From assembly GCA_029204225.1 (NCBI GenBank), contig MU831904.1:1-64000 (forward strand): a DNA stretch of 64,000 bases, read 5' to 3'. Below the pieces are notes generated by a model, which saw only the letters and a program-made list of their open reading frames with translations, did no database searches and had not been told where the DNA came from. This document shows positions 19,643 to 30,574 of this stretch, piece by piece; position 1 is the first letter of the stretch, and each line of letters starts with the position of its first letter. A program made the position numbers and the translations under genes. The stretch is from Diphasiastrum complanatum (taxonomy: Eukaryota; Streptophyta; Lycopodiopsida; Lycopodiales; Lycopodiaceae).

Positions 19643-21115
19643 TGTTAAAATTGAAAAACAATCCATATTGATTTCTTGGCTTGCTACAAATGTTGTACCA
19701 TGCAAGTATGTAGCTCATTAATGCAAAATGCCAAGTTTGGCCTACATAGAACTCGAGCTACATGGTTATGTGTTATCTAGTTTGATAAATGCAACTTGCA
19801 TCTATGATGCTGCGAACAGATTGGGCACCAAGCATTTTCTCTTGCTGAAAAAAATTTCTCAGCAATCTGTAATTTTGGAAATCGACAGTGAGCTTATCCA
19901 TATGAGATTGTTGAGCTTTTGCCAAGTTTTCATTTGATGCAGAAGTTCAGAAGATTGGGCAACATTGTCAGACTTCATGTGATTAGGACGACCAGGGATA
20001 GATTTCTTTTCACGATGGTCAAAGTCATCATCGGAACCTTCGTCTTCCTCACAGAGAGCATAAGTCATCACATCTTTAAGTTGGTCATAAAGGTCAACTG
20101 GTATGAGTTCACGGCGGATGTTTTTAGGCAATCCAACCAAGAATAGTTTTATGGCCATACGTTCGGTGATATTTTCATCAACACATTCTACTTTGAGATG
20201 TTTAAAACACTCAATGTAGTTTCGAACAGACTCTTTGCGACACATCTTGATATGGGTAATCTGGATGAATGGGCTCTGAGTGAGTTTGGATGGTTTGAAA
20301 TGCTTGATGAGAGCGTCCTTGAGGGTGGTCCAAGAAGCAAGATCAGGAGCTTCGAGGTTAAGATACCACTCTTTGGCTGTTCCATAGAGTACCATGGGGA
20401 ATAGGCAAAGCTTTTCAGTATCAGAGGTATCTCCATAGAAACGGCATGCATTATCAAAGTCTTGGAAAAATCTAATAGACATAGAATTAGCATGATTATG
20501 CTTGTAGAAACTCGTGGCATCTCACATGCATTAATTGTAAGTGATTCATAGTGACATGCAAGGCATGCACAAAGTTTAATGGACACATGCATGATGATTT
20601 GAACATTTCTAGTTAGAACTAGTACACTTGTAAAAAGTTGGTAGAATTTCATGCATGACAAGTGACAAATGTCACATAGACTCTAGATGTCACTTTAGAT
20701 GTCATTTTGGAATGGATAGATGTGGTTCTGCCTCGAGCTACCTCAAACTCCATAAATATGTGTAGCTCTCCACACAATCAATGATGAAGGACCAAAGTTT
20801 TGTAGCTATCTCATGCCATTTTGGATCTAAAAAAATATTGCTTGTTATCTCTCTAGCTCTCTCTCTCTCTCTCTCTCTCTAACTCGTGTTGATACTAATG
20901 CTCATACACTGAAATCTTGTATTTTTATTCATTCTTTGATTCATTGCTATTATATTCTGTTGATTAGCATGCTAGATTATGGATTAGCCATTTCTTCTGA
21001 ACTAGATTTTGTTGATCAATCTAGAATCAGGTTATAGTGCCAATCACAAAGCTTAATTAAGATCAGTCACTCTTGTGGACATTCCCCACACGTGTGAATT
21101 CTGGAAATTTTGTCA
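19643..21115 (+). repeat. 5' LTR of B2 with a 674-bp insertion
   Basis: It begins TGTTAAAATTG and ends TTTTGTCA before the PBS, matching the B1 LTR. It is interrupted at 19802-20475 by unrelated DNA with a gypsy gag frame. A long CT microsatellite lies at about 20855-20880. CACACGTGTG is at 21087-21096. Confidence 0.92.
19802..20475 (-). pseudogene. Ty3/gypsy gag fragment captured inside the B2 LTR
   Basis: About 200 codons, open on the minus strand, encode a Retrotrans_gag domain: FFQDFDNACRFYGD, KEWYLNLEAPDLASWTTLKDALIKHF, and SVRNYIECFKHLK. It is related to the gag relics at 35420-36330 and 60906-62060. Left and right junctions lie at 19801/19802 and 20475/20476, and 8 bp of LTR is missing between them, so this is a replacement rather than a clean insertion with target duplication. 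The start methionine of the open frame lies in LTR sequence. It is antisense to LTR transcription. Confidence 0.87.
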
Positions 21116-21128
21116 TGGTATCAGAGCC
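21116..21128 (+). other. Primer-binding site of B2
   Basis: TGGTATCAGAGCC directly after the LTR end, matching initiator tRNA-Met as in B1. Confidence 0.95.
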
Positions 21129-21884
21129 ACATTAAGCTTTGCATGCTAACAACTCTGATTGTACAAGAAACTGAGAGCTAAATCAAACAAAAAAGTAGTT
21201 TTGCACTTTTTCTAACCTTTTTCTGAAGTGTATTTGGATCAAATCGGACTTGAACTGAATCTTTAGACCTGAATTGAGGAAGTACGAAATTATGGAATTT
21301 TGCACATGTGAAAATCAGAGTTTTTCAGTCCCTTTGTTCTCCTTACCTATAGATCCAAAGATAGCAGTGTTATAGCTTGATGGAAAGCATTTGATCTGTA
21401 CTTTCTATAGAAATTGAAATCAAATCAATCTGATGTGTCTAGCAAGAGTTATAAGCTCTTAAAGAGGATAGGGATAGGTCCAAAATATGAGTGACAGCAT
21501 TTTGATTTGATTCAATTATACTTTGTCCTGAATCCATTGTTTTGAGCATCCAACACAAGAAATTGTAGATCAAGACTGAGTTTGAGGTATTTGAACACCC
21601 TTTGAGCCTTCTGAGTGTCAATAGTGCTTTCTTTTGAAGCAGTTCACACATGCCAAAAGTAGAATTTTTACCAGCCAAAGTGTCTCAAACCACTTTTTGT
21701 GTCTGATCTAGAAAACTTGTCTTGTGGAATATTTGAGATTCATCTCAAATATAGTTGCAAGTGTTTCACATAGGAAGGTAGTTCAACCTTGAAAATACCT
21801 ATAGTGAAGAGAGCAGCAACTCTAAGTCTGATAGGAACAAGCTCAAACATATCTCAATCCAATAACTAAGAAGTCTTCATTATA
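21129..21884 (+). other. Untranslated leader of B2
   Basis: About 750 bp, closely matching the B1 leader at 3072-3827 with scattered substitutions. Non-coding on the sense strand. Confidence 0.75.
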
Positions 21885-22790
21885 ATGGCATCTCAGGGAG
21901 GATATCTTCTAGAAGCCAGTGAAAGACTAAACACTTCTAATTACTCAATTTGGAAGTTAAGAATGGAGTCTGTTTTGATTCTCCAGGATGTTATGGATAT
22001 TGTGCTTGGTGTTGAGGAGGAGCCTCAAGCACAGGTTGAAATTTCTAAATATAAGAAGAGAGCTAGAATGGCTTGACATTTCATTAAGATGAATGTATCT
22101 AATGAAAGTTTGAGAGAGATAGGATCTTGCACTACAGCCAAAGAAGCTTGGGATGCACTAAAGACCATCTATGAAGCAAAGAATACTTCTAGAATACTCA
22201 CTCTTAGGAATCAGATTTTCCAAAGTTTCCAAAGAAGTGAAGAGAGTGCATCTAACTATGTTCTAAGAGTTAAAGATTTACATAGAGAGCTTTTCTGTGT
22301 TGGTGTTACCATTAACCAAGTTGAGCTAGTTCAAGTCATACTGAATGGCTTGAGAGATGACTATGATAATCTTGTTCAGTCTTTTGCTATTAAGGAGGAG
22401 TTACCTAATCTAGAAACTCTCCAAGGAATTCTTATTTCTGATGAATCTAGACAAAGCTATAAACTCTCCAAGATGAACAAACTTGAACATGGTGGAAGTG
22501 ACAAAGCCCTCTTTGTCAAAGGCAAGCAGAAAGGAAGGAGTAAGAACCAATTCTCTCAAGCATACAATAAAGAAAAAGCCAAAGATCGAGATCAAGATGG
22601 TGAAGAGGATGAAACATCTCATTCCTCTAACTCAGAAACCAAGAAGAAGAAAGTGAAGTGCTTCTTTTGTGGCAAAATGGGGTACTATGCCTCTAATGGC
22701 TTTAAGAAGAAAAACCAACTCAAGCAAGCTAATCTCTCCAAAGAGATTGAAGAAGATTCTGTTGCAAGTGATGGAGAAGGATCACTTATG
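21885..22790 (+). pseudogene. B2 gag
   Basis: Same start as B1 (MASQGGYLLEASERLN). A TGA at about 22074 replaces a leucine codon, after which the frame is open from 22089 through gag, protease and RNase H (421 codons). Knuckle at about 22660-22710: CFFCGKMGYYASNGF, with Tyr instead of the His and Gly instead of the last Cys. Two zinc ligands are therefore lost. B2 preserves several codons that are stops in B1. Confidence 0.88.
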
Positions 22791-23703
22791 GTGTCCAGTT
22801 TTTCTTCATCACCTTTCAAGAAAGATGGAGCTTGGTACATAGACAGTGGAGCCTCTTCACATATGTGCTATTCAAAGGAGTCATTGGACTCAATCGTACC
22901 TTTCAAAGGACTCAAGAGATCTATTTACACAGCTAATGATCATGAGTGTCGAATAGAAGGAATTGGCAACATTCCATTGAAACTTGCTTTCATGGCTACA
23001 AGTGGAGGCTTTATGTTGGAGAGCAATGATACCTCAATCAACTATTCTACTTGGCTCACAATAACTAGACCTGACATAAGCTTTAGTAGTCATAAGTTGA
23101 GCCAGGCTATGCAAAACCCTTCAGTTTATCATTGGAAAAAGGCCAAGAGAGTGCTTAGATATATATCTTCAACTTTTGATTTTGGTTTATTGTATAAAAG
23201 TGAAGATCTTTCTATTATTGGTTATTCTGTCTCGGATTTTGCAAGTGATAGAGCAGATCAAAAATCTACAAGTGCTTATGTCATATATCTTGGAGGAAAC
23301 TTGATATCTTGGCTTTCCAAAAAAGCAAGATACTGTATCACTCTCATCATGTGAAGCTGAGTACAAGGCGCTCACTACAACAACAAAGGAAGTGCTTTGG
23401 ATCAAGAGGTTACTAGTGGAGCTAAAGATATTTATGGAAGAAAATATACCTATGATCATGTGTGACAACATTTCAGCTCAAGCCCTTGCCAACAACCCAA
23501 TATTCCATGCAAGGAGCAAGCATATCAAAGTTGCACATCACTTTGTGAGAGAGAAGCTCAGTGGAGGTGAAATCAAATTGGAGCACATCGACACATCATC
23601 TTGCATTGCAGATATGCTCACCAAACCTTTGAGCAAAAGTTCCTTCAACAAGCATAGAGCCAACCTTGGAGTCATACCAAGATCCATGTTCAAATCAATA
23701 TAG
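22791..23703 (+). pseudogene. B2 protease fused to a foreign gag patch and RNase H
   Basis: Protease (AWYIDSGASSHMCY near 22830-22872, then IEGIGNIPLKLA) stops at about 22988. The next 60 or so bases encode MATSGGFMLESN...INYSTW, the N-terminus of a gag from a related but different copia family. The frame then passes straight into RNase H (LTITRPDISFSSHKLSQ, SDFASDRADQKSTSAYVIYLGG, SWLSKKA). A frameshift at about 23345 is followed by IMCDNISAQALANNP and ADMLTKPLSK, to 23703. Integrase and RT are entirely missing. Confidence 0.87.
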
Positions 23704-23712
23704 ATCATTTTT

Positions 23713-23720
23713 AGGAGGAG
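23713..23720 (+). other. Polypurine tract of B2
   Basis: AGGAGGAG run abutting TGTTAAAA of the 3' LTR. Confidence 0.85.
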
Positions 23721-24507
23721 TGTTAAAATTGAAAAACAATCCATATTGATTTCTTGGCTTGCTACAGATGTTGTACCATGCAAGTATGTAGCTCATTAAT
23801 GCAAAATGCCAAGTTTGGCCTACATAGAACTCGAGCTACATGGTTATGTATTATCTAGTTTGATAAATGCAACTTGCGTATAGTTTGTAGACATAGAATT
23901 AGCACGATTATGCTTGTAGAAACTCGTGGCATCTCACATGCATTAATTGTAAGTGATCCATAGTGACATACAAGACATGCACAAAGTTTAATAGACACAT
24001 GCATGATGATTTGGACATTTCTAGTTAGAACTAGTACACTTGTAAAAAGTTGGTAGAATTTCATGCATGACAAGTGACAAATGTCACATCGACTCTAGAT
24101 GTCATTTTTGAATGGATAGATATGGTTCTACCTCGAGCTACCTCAATCTCCATAAATATGTGTAGCTCTCCACACAATCAATGATGAAGAACCAAAGTTT
24201 TGTAGCTATCTCATGCCATTTTGGATCTAAACAAATATTGCTTGTTATCTCTCTAGCTCTCTCTCTCTCTCTAACTCGTGTTGAGACTAATGCTCATACA
24301 GTGAAATCTTGTATTTTTATTCATTCTTTGATTCATTGCTATTATATTCTGTTGATTAGCATGCTAGATTGTGGATTAGCCATTTCTTCTGAACTAGATT
24401 TTGTTGATCAATCTAGAATCAGGTTATAGTGCCAATCACAAAGCTTAATTAAGATCAGTCACTCTTGTGGACATTCCCCACACGTGCGAATTCTGAAAAT
24501 TTTGTCA
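23721..24507 (+). repeat. 3' LTR of B2
   Basis: 787 bp, TGTTAAAATTG to TTTTGTCA, intact at both ends. The CACACGTGTG motif has mutated to CACACGTGCG (24479-24488). It is followed by target duplication GTTTC. Confidence 0.94.
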
Positions 24508-24512
24508 GTTTC

Positions 24513-24835
24513 ACCTTCCACTTGCCTTCCTTCCACATCATATGTGAGCCTCCTTGTCTCAGATCTTTCTCTTGTAGATCTTCTTGGTGTAGGTGCTTGA
24601 AGTTGCTCCTCCTCAGGCCTCGACCTCACCACTTCTTGAGCAGCATCAACATTGATGATTGTAGAACTTGCATGAGACTCCTTGATCTGTGCTTCATCCA
24701 AGTTAAACTTCTGATCTCCATGAAAGATCACATGTCTACTAACAACATTCTTGTCAGTAGAGGGAGGATATACTTTGTATGCTTTTTTAGTAGATGCATA
24801 TCGTACAAAAATTCTTTTAACAGCACTAGGATCAT
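24513..24835 (-). pseudogene. Element E integrase C-terminus and linker
   Basis: Minus-strand frame encoding KDDPSAVKRIFVRYAST, KKAYKVYPPST, NVVSRHVIFHGDQKF and the proline-rich linker ending RRLTYDVEGRQVE. It is continuous with RT at 19637 once B2 is removed, and with 25448 once the solo LTR is removed. Confidence 0.88.
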
Positions 24836-24840
24836 CCTTC

Positions 24841-25447
24841 TGTGAAAAAAGTGGATGTTGAATGGATCCAAATTCCCAAAATACTTTGATGAACTTGGCT
24901 AAGATCTTTGATGAACTTGACAAAGCATTCAAGAGACAAAAGAAACTAATAAAAGGTACTGATGGCAGCCAAAAACAATAGCATACCAGCCCTACAACAG
25001 TAGCTTACCACTTCTGGAAATCTCTTAAGATCATACACAAAAGCTTGAAGACAATACACAAAGCAATGCTCTCAATGGAGGAAGAAATAGTGACAATGAT
25101 CTATTGATCTCTCTCAACAATACAATAAGTTTCTCCAACCTGTTCTCCACAAATTTCAGCCTAATATAGGTGAGAGAGATGACTCTCTCTCCTCTCTCTA
25201 GAACTTAGGACCCAAATTTAGGGCACCAATAGCCTAAAATAGCCAAATTTGGCCTATATGTCCAAATAACATGATTTTGGTGTCATTTTGAAGGTCCTGA
25301 AATTTGAGACTTCTTCAACATGAAATACATACTAAAATAAAAGTATCTAGGCCTCTTTTACACATGTAAAATGTTAGATCCAAAACTATGTACAAAAATT
25401 GCCAATTTAGGCCTCAAACTAGCTAGGAAATGTTGACAGTTTTCACA
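24841..25447. repeat. 607-bp solo LTR with perfect 5-bp target duplication
   Basis: Bounded by inverted termini TGTGAAAA and TTTTCACA and flanked by CCTTC at 24836-24840 and 25448-25452. Removing it with one duplication restores the element E integrase reading between LETRKK and DDPSAV. It has no internal coding region, so it is the product of LTR-LTR recombination. Orientation is uncertain; a CTATATT box and CT-rich stretch near 25150-25200 on the minus strand hint at minus. Confidence 0.9.
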
Positions 25448-26134
25448 CCTTCTTCCTAGTCTCTAAACGTACATGCACAAAGCATACACAACCAAAGACC
25501 CTAAGATGATCTACCTTAGGTTTTTTCTTATACAACATCTCAAATGGTGTTCTTCCTTCTACTGCAAGATTAGGAAGCCTATTACAAAGATAATTTGCAC
25601 ATGCAACTGCTTCTCCCCAAAATTATTTAGGTAGAGAAGCTTCTAGCCTAATGGCTTTTGCACATTCACACAAAGTTCTATTTTTTCTCTCAGCAACTCC
25701 ATTTTGATGAGGAGTATAAGAACAAGAAAATTCTCTTTGTATTCCCTCTCTCTCACAAAAGTCTTTAAACTTATTGGAGGTGTATTCACCTCCACTATCA
25801 CTTCTCAAAGCTTTCAACTTGAAAGAAAACCGCTTTTCTACATAAGCTTTGAAAGTAAGAAAAACATCATAAACCATGGCTTTAGAAGACATCATATAGA
25901 TCCAAGAATATGTTTATAATCATCTACAAAGGAAACAAAGCAATTTGCTCCTCCTTTGCTCTTAATTGAAGATAAATGAACATCAGAGTGCACGAGTTCA
26001 AATGGATGCTTTGTTTTGATACTTGATCTTAGAAAAGGCCTTCTGTGTGATTTTGCCAAAACACAAGCTTCACAAGGTTGAAGCTCCTTTGACAGTGTCT
26101 TTGGTAGTCCAACAACTTTTCCTTCCTTGACCAT
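25448..26134 (-). pseudogene. Element E integrase core
   Basis: Minus-strand order: pre-integrase end (CEACVLAKSHRRPF), first catalytic Asp at LVHSDV (about 26000), FVSFVDDY, second Asp RSDSGGEYTSNKF (about 25790), Glu region QNGVAERKN (about 25690-25710), FWGEAVACANYLCNRLP. It is broken at about 25890 (frame change) and by a stop at about 25625. It ends at the solo LTR target site. Confidence 0.88.
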
Positions 26135-26629
26135 AGACTACATGGCTTTGAAATTGGGATGTCCCAATTTCTTATGCCACAGATCCTCTTGAAGAACCTT
26201 GGTCTCATAAGCAATATCTAAAATGTTAGCACTCTCCCTAGAATCTAGTTTGTACAACTTTCCAATTCTAGATCCTCTAGCAATAACTTCATTTTCTCTT
26301 GAGATTATACAGTTGTCAACTTGAAACTTGGCATCCAATCCACTATCAAACAACTATCCTACACTAATGAGATTTTTGGTTAGTCTAGGTACATAAAGTA
26401 CATCATGCAAGCAAAAAGATTTTGATGATGATGCATGCAGTGGAATACTACCTATTCCTTCAATTCTACACTCTACGTCATTAGTAGTATGGATTGATTT
26501 TTTTGCACCTAGATATGGCATGAGACTTGTGAAAGAGTTTCTAGAACTAGACATATGGGAACTAGCCCCACTATCTATCCACCAGACTTCTTCATTCCTG
26601 AAAGAAAAAGATGAAAATCTAGACATCAT
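26135..26629 (-). pseudogene. Element E protease and pre-integrase
   Basis: The protease active site DSGASSHMSS is at about 26550-26580, preceded by WWI; IEGIGSIPL follows, then YVPRLTKNLISVG. A stop (TAG, about 26352) separates it from the frame with DSGLDAKFQ...DLWHKKLGHPNFKAM, the pre-integrase zinc segment. A second stop is at about 26137. Confidence 0.87.
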
Positions 26630-27347
26630 TAAAGAATCCTCTCCTTCACTCTCACCACCCTCACACTCATTCTCATTAGTAAGGTTAGCTTGCTTAGATT
26701 GGTTCTTCTTCTTGAAACAGTTTGATGCATAGTGGCCACAGAAAAAACACTTGATCTTTGATAGCTTCTTCTTGCCACTGATGTTGCAACTTGTGAGGAC
26801 TGATCCTCGCCACCTTCTTTGGATTTGTCCTTCTTGAAGTGTTGTTGACCTTTGCCCTTGCCTCTTGACTTGTCTCTGATGAAGAGCGCTTTGTCATCTC
26901 CACCATCTTTCAATGAAAGTCTGTTGATCCTCAACATCTTGTTCTCTTGCTTGCTTTCTTCAGCAATGAGAACACCTTGCAGTGTCTCCAAGGATGAAAG
27001 TTCCTTCCTGACAACGTAAGTCTGCATAATATTGTCATACTCATCTCTAAGTCCATTAAGGACTACTTGAACAAGTTCAATATTCCTAAGAGCATCTCCA
27101 TTACCAGCTAACTCTTGATGAAGATCCTTTACTCTCATTACATATGATGAAGCACTCTCATCTACTCTCTGATAACTTAAAAAGATTTGGTTTCTAAGAG
27201 TAAGCAATCTAGAAGTATTCTTAATTTTATAGATTGTTTTTAGAGTGTCCCAAGCCTCCTTGGCAGTGGTGCATGTACTGATCTCTCTTAACACTTCATT
27301 TGTTACATTCATTTTTATAAAATGAAGGGCAATTCTGGTTCTTTTGT
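26629..27347 (-). pseudogene. Element E gag, N-terminus missing
   Basis: Reads RIALHFIKMNVTNEVLREIS, TAKEAWDTLKTIYKIKN, VVLNGLRDEYDNIM, EESKQENKMLRI. It then frameshifts near 26780 before the CCHC knuckle (CFFCGHYASNCF-like reading near 26735-26760 in another frame, with residues lost). The N-terminal 70 residues of gag are absent: element G protease sequence adjoins at about 27347. Confidence 0.85.
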
Positions 27348-27349
27348 TG

Positions 27350-27683
27350 AATGCTGCAGCTTCGTTAGGTGCTGTAGGTTTTTTGTGTCGAATTCTACCC
27401 TCCGACCCAAATTTGTGATTCTACTAACTAAGAGAAGATTTTTGGTCAGATTTGGAATGTGGAGAACGTTGATCAGCAGCTTGGCTGCACCTCTCTGAAA
27501 TTCGATCTTGACTGTTCCTTGACCCTCAATAGAACGAGTTGAGTTGTCTCCAAGCTGCACAATTTGAGAGTGGGTGTATGATTTGTAATCTTTGAAGCAA
27601 TCCTTGTGGTGAGTCATATGCTGAGTTGCTCCCGAGTCTAGGTACCAGGAATCGATGTCATGATATTCTTCGACCTTGGTCAA
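27350..27683 (-). pseudogene. Element G aspartic protease
   Basis: Different copia family from E. Active site LDSGATQHMTHHKDCF (about 27605-27650) with the upstream SWY, then GQGTVKIEF and VLHIPNLTKNLLLVSRI. The homology fades at VEFDTK (about 27390), and E gag begins by 27347. Confidence 0.85.
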
Positions 27684-27789
27684 GAAGGCTGCTTAATCTT
27701 CATCTTATTGCTAGATCAAAAAACTGGCTGAAGCAGAACTTTCTTGTTGTTGGAACTGTATTTTATTCTCATTGTTGAATTTTAAAGTT

Positions 27790-28712
27790 CTGCAGTCCTT
27801 GATAAGATGGCTAGTTCTCTTACATTATTTGTAGAATAGGTTTTGCTTTGATTGGAATGATGAAGAATCCAGATTCGACCCTGGACCAGAATTTGATCTA
27901 GAGCCAAAATTCGATCCAGAGCCAAAATTTGATCTTGAGTCAAAATTTGACCCAGACTGCATACTGCTTTTTTTTTGGATCTGAACTTCTAATTTTTTGA
28001 ATATAGAGCTTGAGGATCCCGACTCTAAGCCTGAGGAGGATGCAGATTTTTTGATTTTCTCTTGTAGAAGTATTGTTGCTCTTGATGGAGTAATTTTCTC
28101 TTGGGTTGAAATTATCATGACCCAATTTTCATAGGCTTCAAGAAGACTCGATAGTAGACTCATAACAACATCAGAATCTTCAATGACTGAGCCAATTGTA
28201 GCCATTTGCTCCATAAGATTTTTGAAAGTGTTGATATGACTTGTAACATTTTTTGCTTCAGACATCTTCAGGTTGAAGAATTTCTTCCTCAAATGTAACT
28301 TGGAAGTAACATTTTTGATATCATGTAGGGTTATTAGGATGTCCCATGCATCCTTGGCTGTCTGAGCATTACGTATGTAAATTATCTGTGTATCTTTGAT
28401 ATTAAGAGTGATCATGGCAAATGCCTTGTCATCTCTGAGTCTCCATTTGGTGATAATGGTTGCATCACCTAGCTTGACTTCTGTGCCGTCAACAACATCC
28501 CACAGCTCCTTGGATAATAGCATGACCTTCGTTTTGAACTTCCAGAGATGATAGTTCCCTCCATCGCGAGTCTCTCGATTAGAGAAGACTGATCCATTCT
28601 GGCTGAGCAAGATCGTTGGTATTAACAATGATTTCGGAATACTGTTGGCTGCGTGCTTGCTAGAACAACATCTTGATAGAAACAAGACTTGATAATCCAC
28701 AATGAAATGCAA
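27790..28712 (-). pseudogene. Element G gag with SNFGSR repeats
   Basis: 295 codons open from 28712, immediately after the PBS. The N-terminus is atypical, and the UBN2 core is recognisable (NYHLWKFKTKVML, TAKDAWDILITLHD, SLLEAYENWV). The C-terminal part has five imperfect hexapeptides of the form SNFGSR (about 27860-27960). It stops at 27825 just before a degraded knuckle (CKRTSHLIKDC, about 27785-27820). Confidence 0.85.
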
Positions 28713-28727
28713 ATTACCGAACTATCC

Positions 28728-28739
28728 GCTCTGATACCA
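28728..28739 (-). other. Primer-binding site of element G
   Basis: Reverse complement of TGGTATCAGAGC, adjoining an LTR end TTTTTGACA (minus strand) that starts at plus 28740. The gag frame starts only about 16 bp beyond, an unusually short leader. Confidence 0.9.
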
Positions 28740-28822
28740 TGTCAAAAATTGATGGTTTATCATAGATGATTGACTAATATTGGATTAGAGGAGCTCTGAT
28801 CAAAACAGAGGCTCTGATACCA

Positions 28823-29588
28823 TGTCAAAAATTAATGAGAATGAGCGGAAGCTGATGACAAGCTTGGTGTAGGATCGAAAGCGCCATAGTTAGTAGCAGA
28901 ATAATCAAGATGAATTATTCATATAGATGCACAAATGAATGATACAATAGTGAGACTAAAATTGCACTCTGATTAATATCAACAATGAGTACAATTGCGT
29001 GAAGTAATAACTTCAGCTGGTTGAACGTGATAACACTGGTTACTGAAAAACGAGTAATCAGAAGTAGTTTCTTGATGAAGATTATAGGATTGATATCCTA
29101 CAAAATATCTACAACCACCTTTTGTTGCAGTTATTACAACTACTGCATTACAGTTAATGAAAATGACTCAAAAATATACATTGACTAAAAAAGGAAATTT
29201 TTTTTTGAGTCGATACAGTATCAAAAAATTCTAAAAAGTTCGATCCTGAACTTTTCAATCTTTTGCTCCAAAATTCGAGCCTTTTTTTTTCTAGGTTCTA
29301 TACAGTTTTCAAGATGCACATTAATAAATGGATTTGAGGCTGAGCATCGAATTCCAACAAAATCATCTTCTTATGCCATGCCATCTTATGTCTTAAATCT
29401 GACAACAAACTTTTTCTCTATGTCAAGACTAGAAATCTTATGCTAAACATGAATATTGTAAAAAGCTTTCCATATTACCTTCACAAGATCTTATATTACA
29501 TGTAAACATTGTATCCTCTACAAGAAAATTTCATAGAAAATTTGTGCCCAACATAAGAATTTCTATGCTTGACATAGGCACTTTGACA
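28823..29588 (-). repeat. Tandem LTR unit 1
   Basis: Termini TGTCAAA (minus 5') and TTTTTGACA. Contains T-rich tracts near 29200 and 29285, and an internal block shared with units 2 and 3 (AGAAATCTTATG... region). Confidence 0.8.
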
Positions 29589-29652
29589 TAACCAGATGAT
29601 TGACTAATATCGGATTAGAGGAGCTCTGATCAAAATAGAAGCTCTGATACCA

Positions 29653-30510
29653 TGTCGAAAATCAATGGAAATGAGCAGAAGCTGATAAGCGAGCTTGGTG
29701 TAGGATCGGAAGCACCACATTTAGCAATAGAATAATCAAGATGAATGATTTATATAGATGCGTAAATGAACGATACAATAGTGAGACTGAAATTGCACTC
29801 TGATTAATATCAACAATGAGTACAATTGCTTGAAGTAATAACTTCAACTGGTTTGAGTGTGATAACACTGGCTATAGAAAAACGAATAATCAAAAGTAGT
29901 TTTTTGATGAAGATTATAGGATTGATATACTACAAAATATCTACAACAACCTTTTGTTGTAGTTATCACAACCGCCTCATCACAGTTAATGAATGTACAA
30001 AGTGGGTAGACTGTCAATGTGAGGTCGTTGGGTCGGATTTCAAACCGACAATATCGAAATTTACAAGTATCGAAAAAATATACAATGACTCAAAAATATA
30101 CACTAACTCAAAAAAATATAGAATTTTTTGAGTCAATATGGTATCGAAAAATTCTAAAAAGTACGATCCTGAACTTTTCGATTTTCTGCTCAAAGATTCG
30201 AGCCTTCTTTCTCTAGGTTTTGTACGACTTTCAAGATGCTCATTAATGAATGGATTTGAGGCTGAGCATCGAATTCCAAGAAAATCATCTTCTCATGCCA
30301 TGTCATCTTATGTCCTAAATGTGACAACAAACTTTTTCTCTATGTCAAGACTAGAAATCTTATGTTAAACATGAATAATGTAAAAAGCTTTCCATATTAC
30401 CTTCACAAGATCTTATGTTACATGTAAACATTCTATCCTCTATAAGAAAATTTCATAGAAAACTTATGCCCAACATAAGAATTTCTATGCTTGACATAGG
30501 CAATTTGACA
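29653..30510 (-). repeat. Tandem LTR unit 2
   Basis: Longest unit. It shares with unit 3 a segment (TGTCAATGTGAGGTCG region, about 30005-30130) that is absent or shortened in unit 1. Confidence 0.8.
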
Positions 30511-30574
30511 TAACCAGATGATTGATTGATATCAGATTAGAGGAGCTTTAATCAAAACAGAGGCTCCGATACCA

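Larger units (their letters stand above)
19643..24507 (+). mobile_element. Ty1/copia element B2, non-autonomous, nested in E
   Basis: A complete insertion: 5' LTR 19643-21115 (enlarged by foreign DNA), PBS 21116, leader, gag 21885, protease, an internal deletion removing integrase and RT, RNase H end, purine tract 23713-23720, 3' LTR 23721-24507. Perfect 5-bp target duplications GTTTC flank it (19638-19642 and 24508-24512), and element E sequence continues on both sides. It lacks integrase and RT and so could only move with proteins supplied in trans. Confidence 0.95.
18868..27347 (-). mobile_element. Ty1/copia element E, broken by B2 and a solo LTR
   Basis: Read on the minus strand: gag from 27347, protease 26629-26354, pre-integrase and integrase 26353-25448, solo LTR insertion 25447-24841, integrase C-terminus and linker 24835-24513, element B2, then RT 19637-18868. 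The element is truncated at both ends: the gag N-terminus is replaced by element G at about 27347, and RT stops near 18868 before RNase H. No LTR of E remains. Close relative of B, F, J and K. Confidence 0.88.
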
